Part shown: positions 23,100-31,548 of the stretch, piece by piece
Numbering within the stretch: the stretch's first letter is position 1
Layout of the letters: each line of letters starts with the position of its first letter
Made by a program: the position numbers and the translations under genes
Assembly (NCBI GenBank): GCA_949025205.1
Contig: CARMXJ010000012.1
Span: forward strand, 1 to 37,307
Reading direction: 5' to 3'
Source: an uncultured Bacilli bacterium
GTDB taxonomy: Bacteria > Bacillota_I > Bacilli_A > RF39 > UBA660
DNA length: 37,307 nt
The notes under the pieces: generated by a model
What the model saw: only the letters and a program-made list of their open reading frames with translations
Database searches by the model: none
Told to the model about the DNA's origin: nothing

Positions 23100-24851
23100 A
23101 TGACCTTTATTTCACAGAATGAAATTAATGAGATTCGAAGTAGTGCTTCGATTGTAGATATTATCTCTTCTTATATTCCTTTATCACAGAGAGGAAAAAA
23201 TTATTTTGGGGTATGTCCTTTTCATGAAGACCATTCTCCTTCTATGAGTGTATCGGATGAAAAGCAGATTTATAAGTGTTTTTCTTGTGGAGCGACTGGC
23301 AATGTATTTACGTTTGTGGAAAATTATTTGAATGTGGGTTTTGCAGAAGCGGTGGAAATTGTAGCCCAAAAGATAGGAATTTCTATTCATATAGATACTT
23401 CTCACAAAAAAGAAAGTAAGTTTCAAAAAGAATATGAAACCATGGATTTAGCACTTAAATTTTATCAAAATAATTTAAATACGTACCGAGGAGAAAAAGC
23501 ACTTGCTTATTTAAAAGAGCGAAATCTTACTTTAGATACAGTAGAAGATTTTTCGATTGGCCTTTCTTTGGACAAAGATATGCTTTATACATTTCTTTCT
23601 AAAAAAGGCTGTGAAGATAAAATGCTTCAAGATTTAGGACTTATTCAGCTAAGTGATACAGGAGCTTATGATGTTTTTCAAAATCGAATCATGTTTCCTA
23701 TTCATGATTTAGAAGGCAGAGTGGTTGGATTTACCGCGCGTTGTTACCTTACGGATGTTACTCCTAAGTATTTAAATACAAGAGAAACGTACCTTTTTAA
23801 AAAAGGGAATATTTTGTTTAATTACCATCGAGCTAAAGAAGCGATACGTTTTTCTAAAGAAGTTATCGTAGTAGAAGGAAATATGGATGCGATACGACTT
23901 TATTCGGTGGGAATTAAAAATGTTGTAGCTTTAATGGGGACAAACCTTACCAAAGACCAGATAGAGGCTTTAAAAAAATTACGTGCTAAAATTATTTTGA
24001 TGCTGGATAATGATAGTGCGGGTGAAACCGCTACGTATATGGTTGGGAGTACATTAGAAGAAAATCATTTGCCTTTTGAGGTAGTAAGGCTTAGTGATGC
24101 AAAAGACCCAGATTCTTATATAATTGAATTTGGTGTGGATGCGATTTTAGAAAATATTAAAAATGCGATTTCTTTTACGGATTTCAAATTAAAATATTTA
24201 AAAAAAGACAAAAATTTAAACGATGCAAATGACCTAACAGAATATATTAAAGCTGTTATTGATAGTTTAAAAAATACAGAAGATGCGATTTTAAAAGAAG
24301 TGACTTTACAAAAATTAAGTAGTGATTATAATATTTCTTATGCAGTTTTGAAAGAACAATTAGGAAGTAGTGAAGAAAAACAGAAAAAACAAGTGATTAA
24401 AGAAGAAAAAATAGAGAAAAATAAGAAAAAGAGTAGTTATGATAAAATATGTGAAGAAATTTTATTTTATATGATGCATTCTCCGGGATTTATTAAGTTG
24501 TACCAAACCCAACTTGGCATATTTCCAACGAAAGAGCATCGGCTTATTGCCAATGAAATTCTTTATTATTATGAAATGAATAAAACAATTTGTTTAGCTG
24601 ATTTTATTACGTATGCACAAGGGACAGAATTAAAATCGCAAATCATGGCTATTTTGGAAAATGTAAATGAAAAAGTGCTTATGGAAGAAGATATGTTAGA
24701 ACTTTTAGAGAGACTTAAGAAAAAAATAAAAAAACAAGAGATTGAACGATTAAAAAAGGAATTAAGCCAAGAGTTTGATGAAGCCAAAAAAACAATTCTA
24801 GCAGAGAAAATTTTAGAAATTAAAGGAAGTGTAGCAGATGAAAATTATTAA
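23100..24851 (+). CDS. dnaG: DNA primase
   Basis: The product has 583 residues. The N-terminal CHC2 zinc finger is intact (Cys39, His42, Cys60, Cys63 in VCPFHEDHSPSM and YKCFSCGATGN). The catalytic core with a TOPRIM fold has VIVVEGNMDAIRL (catalytic Glu) and LMLDNDSAGE (Asp-x-Asp). The C-terminal 150 residues, Lys/Glu-rich, form the helicase-binding region. It makes RNA primers at the fork with DnaB. Start ATG at 23100 with TAGGAGG upstream. It overlaps rpoD by 14 bases, the classical macromolecular synthesis operon order. Confidence 0.97.
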   Translation: MTFISQNEINEIRSSASIVDIISSYIPLSQRGKNYFGVCPFHEDHSPSMSVSDEKQIYKCFSCGATGNVFTFVENYLNVGFAEAVEIVAQKIGISIHIDTSHKKESKFQKEYETMDLALKFYQNNLNTYRGEKALAYLKERNLTLDTVEDFSIGLSLDKDMLYTFLSKKGCEDKMLQDLGLIQLSDTGAYDVFQNRIMFPIHDLEGRVVGFTARCYLTDVTPKYLNTRETYLFKKGNILFNYHRAKEAIRFSKEVIVVEGNMDAIRLYSVGIKNVVALMGTNLTKDQIEALKKLRAKIILMLDNDSAGETATYMVGSTLEENHLPFEVVRLSDAKDPDSYIIEFGVDAILENIKNAISFTDFKLKYLKKDKNLNDANDLTEYIKAVIDSLKNTEDAILKEVTLQKLSSDYNISYAVLKEQLGSSEEKQKKQVIKEEKIEKNKKKSSYDKICEEILFYMMHSPGFIKLYQTQLGIFPTKEHRLIANEILYYYEMNKTICLADFITYAQGTELKSQIMAILENVNEKVLMEEDMLELLERLKKKIKKQEIERLKKELSQEFDEAKKTILAEKILEIKGSVADENY

Positions 24852-25932
24852 AACATTTGAAGAAAGAAAAGAAGAATTATTAAAATTAGGGAAAGAAAAA
24901 GGAGTTATTACTTTTGAACAGTTAGCAGAAAGTTTAAAAGGATTGGATGTCGATAATGATTCATTAGATGAACTTTATAATTTGTTTGTGGAAAATAACA
25001 TTGAGATTGTATCGGATGAGGAAGGAAGTAGTGAAGGAGCTAAGACACTCGAAAAAGATGAACCTCTTATTTTAGATGATGCGGAAATTACCAAAGATAT
25101 TAATATTAATGACCCTGTCCGTATGTATTTAAAAGAAATTGGAAAGATTAGTTTGCTTTCTCCTGAACAAGAACTTGATTTATCGAAAAAAGCAGCTGTA
25201 GGAGATGAGATGGCTAAAAATATTTTAGCAGAATCCAATCTTCGTTTGGTTGTTAGTATAGCAAAACGTTATGTGGGACGAGGACTTTTGTTTTTGGATT
25301 TAATTCAAGAAGGAAACATAGGTCTTATGAAAGCCGTTGATAAATTCGACTATGACAAAGGATTTAAGTTTTCTACTTATGCAACCTGGTGGATAAGGCA
25401 AGCGATTACAAGGGCTTTAGCAGACCAAGCAAGAACGATACGTGTTCCGGTTCATATGGTAGAAACGATTAATAAAATGGCGCGTATTCAAAGACAGTTA
25501 ACTCTTGAATTAAATCGTGAACCAAGTGAAGAAGAAGTAGCTAAGAAAATGGGAATTTCTGTTGAAAAGGTAAGAGAAGTAATTAAAATCAGCCAAGACC
25601 CAGTATCTTTAGAAACTCCAATTGGAGAAGAAGATGATTCTCATTTAGGTGATTTCGTTAAAGATGTAAATGCAATGACTCCAGAAGAATATGCTACGAA
25701 TGAAATTTTAAAAGAAGAGATAAAAGCGGTTTTAGAAACATTGCAAGAACGTGAGCAAGAAGTATTAGAGCTTCGCTTTGGTTTGGTAGATGGCACAAGC
25801 CATACTCTAGAAGAAGTTGGAAAGAAATTTAATGTTACTAGAGAAAGAATTAGACAAATTGAGGCAAAAGCGCTTCGAAAATTAAGACATCCTTCTCGGG
25901 CTAAGAAATTAAAGGACTTTTTATCTGATTAA
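24838..25932 (+). CDS. rpoD: Primary RNA polymerase sigma factor (SigA/RpoD)
   Basis: The product has 364 residues, close to SigA of Bacillus. Region 1.1 (residues 1-60) is acidic. Region 1.2 starts at NDPVRMYLKEIGKI (about residue 91); region 2 has ESNLRLVVSIAKRYVGRG, KGFKFSTYATWWIRQAITRA (-10 recognition and melting) and ADQARTIRVPVHM; region 4 has TLEEVGKKFNVTRERIRQIE (-35 recognition helix). All regions are intact. It directs transcription of housekeeping genes and fits the TTGACA/TATAAT promoters seen in the window. Its start lies inside dnaG, and trmK begins on its last base. Confidence 0.98.
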   Translation: MKIIKTFEERKEELLKLGKEKGVITFEQLAESLKGLDVDNDSLDELYNLFVENNIEIVSDEEGSSEGAKTLEKDEPLILDDAEITKDININDPVRMYLKEIGKISLLSPEQELDLSKKAAVGDEMAKNILAESNLRLVVSIAKRYVGRGLLFLDLIQEGNIGLMKAVDKFDYDKGFKFSTYATWWIRQAITRALADQARTIRVPVHMVETINKMARIQRQLTLELNREPSEEEVAKKMGISVEKVREVIKISQDPVSLETPIGEEDDSHLGDFVKDVNAMTPEEYATNEILKEEIKAVLETLQEREQEVLELRFGLVDGTSHTLEEVGKKFNVTRERIRQIEAKALRKLRHPSRAKKLKDFLSD

Positions 25933-26573
25933 TGTTAAGCTTACGAATAGAGACAATTGCTTCTTTTGTATCTAAAGAAAACAAAGTAGTAGATGTTGGG
26001 TGTGACCATGCATATTTAGCTATTCATTTGGTAAAAAAGGAGCTATGTGAAAGTGTAATTGCTACGGATGTTAATTTAAATGCTTTAGAAAACGCCAAGA
26101 AGAATATTAAAGAAGCCGGTTTGCAAAAAAAAATACCTACTTTTTTATCAAATGGTATTGCAGGTATTCTGGATAAAGAATTCGATACTCTTGTCATTTC
26201 AGGGATGGGAACTGCGACTATTTTAAAAATTATGCAAGAAGTAAATTCTTCAAAAGTTAAAAAGCTTATTATTCAGTCGAATAATGATTTGTATTTGTTA
26301 AGAACATCTTTAGAAAAATGTGGTTACTTTTTAGAAGAAGAAAAAGTCGTTTATGAAAAAAGACATTATTATGTTATAGGACATTACAATTTATCTGCTA
26401 AACCTCTTTCATTAAGAGAAAAATTGTTTGGAAAGTATGACGCTAAAAATAAAGAATATTACCAATTTTTAAATGAGCAATTGCATATCATCTATAAAAA
26501 GATTAGAAATAAAAGCAAATGGAAAAAAATAAAATTGTATTTTAAAATACAATTGTTAAAAAAATATTTATAA
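25932..26573 (+). CDS. trmK: tRNA (adenine22-N1)-methyltransferase TrmK
   Basis: The product has 213 residues. A class I methyltransferase fold begins LRIETIASFV, with the SAM-binding motif VVDVGCDHAYLAIHLVKK (about residues 20-37), ATDVNLNALENAKKNI (acidic end of strand two) and TLVISGMGTATILKIM (the family's G-M-G-x-x motif). It methylates A22 of the D loop in tRNAs, especially Ser and Tyr type. The start overlaps the rpoD stop (TAATG). In Bacillus the order is sigA, cccA, trmK; the Nif3-like gene that usually follows is absent here. Confidence 0.93.
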   Translation: MLSLRIETIASFVSKENKVVDVGCDHAYLAIHLVKKELCESVIATDVNLNALENAKKNIKEAGLQKKIPTFLSNGIAGILDKEFDTLVISGMGTATILKIMQEVNSSKVKKLIIQSNNDLYLLRTSLEKCGYFLEEEKVVYEKRHYYVIGHYNLSAKPLSLREKLFGKYDAKNKEYYQFLNEQLHIIYKKIRNKSKWKKIKLYFKIQLLKKYL

Positions 26574-26864
26574 AAAGAAAGTAGGAGAGAGAGTACTCTC
26601 TTTTTTTATGGTGTTTTGCTGACTTTTAGAAGCAGAATTATTTGGAGTATTTAATTTTTGACTATTGTTTATGGTATTTGGTGTATTTGTTGTTTTTTTC
26701 ATTTCTTTGACAACACTAAAAAGGCTTCTTGCATTATGAATCATTGGTTTTGCTTTTTGGTAAAGTGGGATGACTTGGTTCGCAATTTGTAATGTTTTTG
26801 AGATACCACCAATAATTTTTGTTAAACTTAAGCCTTTTGATGTTAAGCCAATAGTGTTGTACAT
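26568..26864 (-). CDS. YqfQ/VrrA-like small protein
   Basis: The product has 98 residues: a hydrophobic/amphipathic middle (TKIIGGISKTLQIANQVIPL, then YQKAKPMIHNARSLFSVVKE) and a low-complexity Asn/Thr/Ser/Gln tail. The middle pattern resembles the YqfQ/VrrA family of Bacillus, associated with spore coats, and the position next to sigA-trmK matches the yqfQ neighbourhood. It is convergent with trmK, with a six-base overlap of the 3' ends. The start ATG at 26864 has AAGGTGA upstream. Assignment rests on pattern plus synteny. Confidence 0.6.
   Translation of the reverse strand: MYNTIGLTSKGLSLTKIIGGISKTLQIANQVIPLYQKAKPMIHNARSLFSVVKEMKKTTNTPNTINNSQKLNTPNNSASKSQQNTIKKESTLSPTFFL
26585..26607 (+). 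terminator. Terminator of dnaG-rpoD-trmK
   Basis: A 7-bp stem (26585-26591 with 26596-26602; core GAGAG/CTCTC) runs into seven T. It lies inside the 3' end of the convergent gene. Confidence 0.65.
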
Positions 26865-26983
26865 AGTATCACCTTACTTTATTTTATGTGTTAATTGTCA
26901 TAAGTTTCGTACTTTTTTAAACAAAAAAATTTATTTTATGATATAATTTTGTTAACTATAGAATAATAAGGAGGAAGATTACG

Positions 26984-28576
26984 ATGGTTTCTGAAAATTC
27001 TAATTTACAAAATGAACATAAAAGCATTTTATTACTTCCGTTTTATATTATGTTAAACATTATCCTGTTTACATTTAAAGGAATTAAGTTTCTTTGTTTT
27101 GATGTTTTTTTACTATTATTTAATATGGCCAGTGGAAGGGTAGATAAAGCCTATAAAAATACAAAACATATGCTTGAAAAAGAAGAGATGCAGGAAGATG
27201 AGGTTTCTCAATCTTTGAAGCAACCTTCTAAATTTCAAGAAAAATATAATGAACTTTGGTATGTAAAAAAGCAAAATGCAAAATTAGAAGAAATGCGTAA
27301 AGCTTTATTAGTGGATTTACAAAACGAAGGAAGTGTACGAAGCCAAGTTCCACGAGTTTACCAATACAAAGCACGAAATAAAGCTGGAAAGTTAGAAACT
27401 GGAACAATTAATGGATATTCAAAGTTAGACGTTAATACATTTTTATTACAAGAAAATTATATTGTTTATGATATTAAAACAAGTAAAACTATTGATTTTT
27501 TGTACGGGGAAAATAGCATTTTTTCTGTTAAAATGTCTAATAAGGATTTGCTTTTTTGGCTAACACAATTGTCTACTTATATTAAAAGTGGTATTCCTCT
27601 TACAGATGCTGTAAAGATTTTGAACAAGCAAATGCAAAAGAAAAAAAAGTATCGTAAAGCCTTTCAATCCATTGTTTACGAACTTACAATGGGACAACCT
27701 TTTTCCAAAGCGTTGGAAAAGCAAGGTATGATGTTTCCAGCCCTTTTAATTAATATGATAAGAGCAGCAGAAGCAACCGGGGAGTTAGAAGAAACACTAA
27801 CCGATATGTCTGTTTATTATGAAGAGTTGGAAAAGACTAGGAAACAAATGATTAGTGCTATTACGTATCCAACTGTTATTATGGTTTTTGCCATTGCTGT
27901 TATTACATTTATTATGCTTTTCGTAATTCCAGAGTTTGTAAAAATCTACAAAGATACGGATGCACAAATTACGGGGCTTACTTTGTTTATTGTTAATTTT
28001 AGTGAATTTTTGAAAAGCAATATATTGTTTATTACTTTAGCCGTTGTTCTTATTATTGCAGTTATATATTTTTGTTATAAAAAAATTAAAGCTTTCCGTA
28101 AGAAAATGCAAGAAATTTTTATGCATATGCCTCTTATTGGAAATATTATGATTTATAATGAACTTACTATATTTACAAAAACTTTTTCTTCTTTGCTTGC
28201 TAATAATGTATTTATTACAGATAGTATGGCGATATTAAGTCGAATTACAAATAATGAGATTTATAAAGAAATTATGAACAATACAATAAATTACATTGTC
28301 AAGGGTGATAAAATATCTGTAGCATTCAAAGACCATTGGGCAGTTCCCGATGTTGCTTATTATATGATAGTTACAGGGGAATCTACGGGACAACTTGCAG
28401 ACATGATGAAAAAGGTAAGCGATTATTATGCCGAGATGCATAGAAGTTTGGTTAATAATTTAAAGGCTTTTGTAGAACCTATTTTAATTGCAGTACTTGC
28501 TTTAGTGGTTGGAATTATTATTTTAGCTGTTATTATTCCAATGTTTGGTTTAATGAGTTCTTTAGAATCGATGTGA
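26984..28576 (+). CDS. PilC/GspF/ComGB-type inner-membrane pilus assembly protein
   Basis: The product has 530 residues, longer than the usual 350-410 because of an N-terminal extension of about 115 residues, with one or two membrane helices (SILLLPFYIMLNIILFTF) and a charged Lys/Glu helix. After it comes the family's start (VYQYKARNKAGKLETGTI), then two T2SSF repeats, each with a cytoplasmic four-helix bundle and membrane helices (WLTQLSTYIKSGIPLTDAVK and FTKTFSSLLANNVFITDSM). It forms the membrane platform for pseudopilus assembly, driven by the PilB ATPase. It is coupled to the prepilin peptidase gene (TGATG). A strong AAGGAGG precedes the start. Confidence 0.93.
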   Translation: MVSENSNLQNEHKSILLLPFYIMLNIILFTFKGIKFLCFDVFLLLFNMASGRVDKAYKNTKHMLEKEEMQEDEVSQSLKQPSKFQEKYNELWYVKKQNAKLEEMRKALLVDLQNEGSVRSQVPRVYQYKARNKAGKLETGTINGYSKLDVNTFLLQENYIVYDIKTSKTIDFLYGENSIFSVKMSNKDLLFWLTQLSTYIKSGIPLTDAVKILNKQMQKKKKYRKAFQSIVYELTMGQPFSKALEKQGMMFPALLINMIRAAEATGELEETLTDMSVYYEELEKTRKQMISAITYPTVIMVFAIAVITFIMLFVIPEFVKIYKDTDAQITGLTLFIVNFSEFLKSNILFITLAVVLIIAVIYFCYKKIKAFRKKMQEIFMHMPLIGNIMIYNELTIFTKTFSSLLANNVFITDSMAILSRITNNEIYKEIMNNTINYIVKGDKISVAFKDHWAVPDVAYYMIVTGESTGQLADMMKKVSDYYAEMHRSLVNNLKAFVEPILIAVLALVVGIIILAVIIPMFGLMSSLESM

Positions 28577-29340
28577 TGGTTTTGTTTTATTCAATTATGC
28601 TATTTATTATGGGGTGTGTTTTTGGTTCTTTTTTTTATGTAGTGGGAACTCGGTTGCCTGAGGAAAAATCTCTTATAAAACCGGGAAGTCATTGTATATT
28701 TTGCAATCATAAACTTGCCTTTTTTGAACTTATTCCTATTTTTTCATACTTATTTTTGCGAGGAAGATGCCGCTATTGTCATGAAAAATTATCTAAAGAA
28801 TACATTTTGTATGAATTGTTAACAGGTATTTTGTTTTTGCTTAGTTTTGCAAAGTTTGGATTTACTTATGAGTTTTTTGTGGCTTTAATTGTTTCTTCCT
28901 TAGTAGTTCTTATTTTTATTACGGATTTTAGATATATGATTATTTTGGATTCTCCGCTTGTAGTTTCTAGTCTTTTTCTTTTTATTTTAAAAGTTGTTTA
29001 TTTCTCTTGGAAAACGGCTTTTATGGGAATAGTCTCAGGTTTTCTTACTTTTTTAGTTATGCTTTTTGTTGGAAAAATAGGGGATATAGTGTTTAAAAAA
29101 GAATCTTTAGGAGGAGGAGATATTAAATTTTCTTTTGTGATTGGAATGATTTTAGGTTTTAAATACGCTATGGTAGCTCTTGTATTTTCCACATTTTTAG
29201 CTCTTCCATATGCAGTTGGTTCTTTGTTGCTAAAAAAGGATAATGAAGTGCCTTTTGGTCCCTTTTTAGTGGGAAGTGTATTTATTGTCTTTTTCTTTTT
29301 AGAAAAGTTTCAATATATCTTTTATTTGTTTTATCATTAA
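28576..29340 (+). CDS. Prepilin peptidase (PilD/ComC)
   Basis: The product has 254 residues and about seven membrane helices. The ATG at 28576 overlaps the previous stop; a GTG at 28573 is also possible. The Zn-type N-terminal domain has CIFC and CRYC (Cys40, 43, 65, 68) as in bifunctional leader peptidase/N-methyltransferases. The two catalytic Asp are in FITDFRYMIILD and the GxGD-type GGGDIKF. It cleaves and methylates type IV prepilins and ComG pseudopilins, which must be encoded elsewhere, as no prepilin is visible here. Confidence 0.95.
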   Translation: MVLFYSIMLFIMGCVFGSFFYVVGTRLPEEKSLIKPGSHCIFCNHKLAFFELIPIFSYLFLRGRCRYCHEKLSKEYILYELLTGILFLLSFAKFGFTYEFFVALIVSSLVVLIFITDFRYMIILDSPLVVSSLFLFILKVVYFSWKTAFMGIVSGFLTFLVMLFVGKIGDIVFKKESLGGGDIKFSFVIGMILGFKYAMVALVFSTFLALPYAVGSLLLKKDNEVPFGPFLVGSVFIVFFFLEKFQYIFYLFYH

Positions 29341-29346
29341 GAAGTC

Positions 29347-29383
29347 AAAAAAATATCTAGAATAAAAACCTAGATATTTTTTT
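29347..29383. terminator. Strong bidirectional terminator between pilD and pilB
   Basis: A 14-bp stem (29347-29360 with 29370-29383; core ATATCTAG/CTAGATAT) has an A run on one side and a T run on the other, and overlaps the pilB stop. Confidence 0.9.
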
Positions 29384-30728
29384 ATAATACTTCAATGTTG
29401 TTTTGAGTAGCATTTAAGTTACTCTTAGAAATTGATTGCGTATCAGAAACAGAACTCTCTATAGGAGCAGATGCTATATTTTGATTAGGCATTGTTTTTC
29501 CAATAAGAGCATTTTTTATAGCAATATCTTCTGCACCTAAATCATCATCTATATCAATAACTCGTAGAATCTCCTCGAAACTTGTTGCTCCTTCGATCAC
29601 TTTCATTAATCCATCTTCTAATAAAGTTGTAGTAGCATCTTTAACATAAACCAGTTTTCTTAAATCTTCTTTTCTGGTGTTATTGGTTATCGCATCACGA
29701 ATGTTTTGGTCAATTATTAATACCTCATGGATGGCAATACGTCCTCTATATCCTTTGTAACACTCGTTACAACCAACAGGAGTGTATATGTTATCAATGT
29801 CCATTCCTAAAACTTGTTTAAATACATTTTTTTCATAAGAGGTTGCAGGTCTTGAAGTACGACATTTTGGACAAAGTTTTTTTACTAATCTTTGGCTGAT
29901 TATTCCTGTTAGGGCCGAACCTAAAAGGTATCTTTCTACTTCCATATCTAAAAGTCTTTCTATAGTATTTAAAGAATTGTTGGTGTGGATAGTTGACAAA
30001 ACTAAGTGCCCTGTAATGGATGCTCGTACTGCTATACGAGCGGTCTCATCATCCCGAATTTCACCAATCATAATAACATCAGGGTCTTGTCTTAAAATAC
30101 TTCTTAAGGCATTTGCAAACGTAAGCCCTATTTCACTCATGGTTTGGACTTGGTTAATACCAGAAAGTTTCATTTCGACAGGGTCTTCTACAGTGATTAT
30201 ATTTCTTTCTGTTGTGTTTAGTATTTGCAACATAGAATATACAGTGGTTGATTTACCAGTTCCTGTTGCACCTGTAATTAAAATAATTCCATTTGGTTCT
30301 TGAATTAATTTTTGTACTTTTGCTAGATTTTTACTAGAAAATCCTAAATTTTCTAATCCGTTAGAACTCATGGTATAATCTAAAATACGAATAACGACTT
30401 TTTCTCCATATACTATAGGAAGAGTAGAGACACGTAGGTCTAAACTATCGTTCTTTATTAAGTTTTTAATAGCGCCATCTTGGGGAAGACGTGATTCTGT
30501 AATGTTCATTCCAGAGATAATTTTTATTCTTGTAATTAAGGGATTTTTGATAGATTCTGGAACTGTTGCATAGTCGATTAATTCACCATCGACCCGGATT
30601 CTAACCTTTAATACTGTTGGCGTTGGGTCAAAATGGATATCACTTGCGTTTTTGCTTGCAGCATCCGTAATCATTTCATTTACTATATCCACAACTGGCA
30701 ACTTTTTATAGTCAAATTCTTTAAACAT
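29382..30728 (-). CDS. PilB/GspE/ComGA-type secretion ATPase
   Basis: The product has 448 residues. It starts directly with the N2-type domain (ASDIHFDPTPTVLKVRIRVD), without the MshEN-like N1 domain of long PilB, as in ComGA. The ATPase core has Walker A GATGTGKSTTVYSM, the Asp box VEDPVEMKLSGINQVQ, Walker B region DPDVIMIGEIRDDETARIA and the His box GHLVLSTIHTNNS, and a zinc motif (CPKC, then CNECYKGYRGRIAI). A Ser/Asn/Gln-rich tail of about 60 residues is unusual. It powers pseudopilus assembly with the PilC-like protein encoded on the other strand. Start ATG at 30728 with GGAAATGA. Confidence 0.95.
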   Translation of the reverse strand: MFKEFDYKKLPVVDIVNEMITDAASKNASDIHFDPTPTVLKVRIRVDGELIDYATVPESIKNPLITRIKIISGMNITESRLPQDGAIKNLIKNDSLDLRVSTLPIVYGEKVVIRILDYTMSSNGLENLGFSSKNLAKVQKLIQEPNGIILITGATGTGKSTTVYSMLQILNTTERNIITVEDPVEMKLSGINQVQTMSEIGLTFANALRSILRQDPDVIMIGEIRDDETARIAVRASITGHLVLSTIHTNNSLNTIERLLDMEVERYLLGSALTGIISQRLVKKLCPKCRTSRPATSYEKNVFKQVLGMDIDNIYTPVGCNECYKGYRGRIAIHEVLIIDQNIRDAITNNTRKEDLRKLVYVKDATTTLLEDGLMKVIEGATSFEEILRVIDIDDDLGAEDIAIKNALIGKTMPNQNIASAPIESSVSDTQSISKSNLNATQNNIEVL

Positions 30729-30765
30729 TTTATCATTTCCAATCTTTTTTATTCTTTTGTTTTCT

Positions 30766-30867
30766 TTATCTTGCAGAAATCATATAGCCGACAAGGGTAG
30801 CTAATACGCTTCCTACCATTAAAATTAGCATAATCCATACTAATATTTTTCTAGTTCTCTTTTTCAT
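30766..30867 (-). CDS. 33-residue membrane peptide, DUF4044-like
   Basis: A basic start (MKKRTRKIL) leads into one hydrophobic helix (VWIMLILMVGSVLATLVGYM) and ends ISAR. AGAGGTGA lies five bases before the ATG at 30867, a very good ribosome binding site, so it is likely a real gene despite its length. Short peptides with this basic-then-helix pattern are annotated as DUF4044 in Bacillota; the match is from memory of the pattern. It lies upstream of pilB on the same strand, about 37 bases apart, and could be co-transcribed. Confidence 0.65.
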   Translation of the reverse strand: MKKRTRKILVWIMLILMVGSVLATLVGYMISAR

Positions 30868-30941
30868 GTATTCACCTCTACTATTTATAAATTTATCATA
30901 TTTTTAAGTTTTAGTAAATAAGATTTAGCAAGGTGATTCTC

Positions 30942-31511
30942 ATGAAAGCAATGCGGACAAGCTTTAAAAAACACAAACTCTTTTTCTTGTTTCTATTTAT
31001 TATCTTTTTATTTGGAATTTTAACGGGAGTTATGTTTTATTTTAAACAAGATATTTCTATACGAAACGCTATTCTTTCTTCATTGGATACGTTATTTCAA
31101 AATAATGTATTTGCTTTTAAAAACGTTTTATACCATGTAGGTTTGTTGTTGTTTGTTAGTGTCTTATTTTTTATTTTCTTAGGTATTCCTATTTTGGTTA
31201 TCTATATTTTTGTAGAGGGAATATCCATTGGATTTCTTTTTCCTATTTTTCTTTCTTTGTATAAAATAAATTTTCTTTTGTATGCTGTTCTTTATTTTGT
31301 CCTTATCAAATTTATTTATCTTTTGTTGTTGTTTTGTTTGTTTGTAAAAGGAATTAAATTTATAAAGGTATATATACAAAGTTTAAAAAATAAGAATTAT
31401 CAGTTTATTGGAGAATTTAAATATATTTTATTTTTTGTTTTCTGTGTTTTTCTAAATGATTTATTGGTGTATTTTGTTAGTAATAAAATTCTTATCTTTC
31501 TTTTAGGATGA
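30942..31511 (+). CDS. SpoIIM-like (DUF95) membrane protein
   Basis: The product has 189 residues and about five helices. The ATG at 30942 is used, with AGGTGA (30931-30936). After a basic N-terminus comes the first helix (FFLFLFIIFLFGILTGVMFY), a loop with ISIRNAILSSLDTLFQ, then GIPILVIYIFVEGISIGFLF, which carries the family's polar-Gly turn, and two more helices. In Bacillus SpoIIM acts with SpoIID/P at the engulfing septum, but relatives occur widely in non-sporulating bacteria. It is the only sporulation-cascade-like gene in this part, so a sporulation role cannot be assumed. Confidence 0.75.
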   Translation: MKAMRTSFKKHKLFFLFLFIIFLFGILTGVMFYFKQDISIRNAILSSLDTLFQNNVFAFKNVLYHVGLLLFVSVLFFIFLGIPILVIYIFVEGISIGFLFPIFLSLYKINFLLYAVLYFVLIKFIYLLLLFCLFVKGIKFIKVYIQSLKNKNYQFIGEFKYILFFVFCVFLNDLLVYFVSNKILIFLLG

Positions 31512-31516
31512 ATAAT

Positions 31517-31525
31517 TGCTATAAT
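31517..31525 (+). promoter_or_regulatory. Extended -10 promoter of mnmA
   Basis: TG-C-TATAAT lies 23 bases before the mnmA ATG, just after the SpoIIM-like stop. Confidence 0.5.
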
Positions 31526-31548
31526 ACTTTTAGATTTTAGGTGATAGT

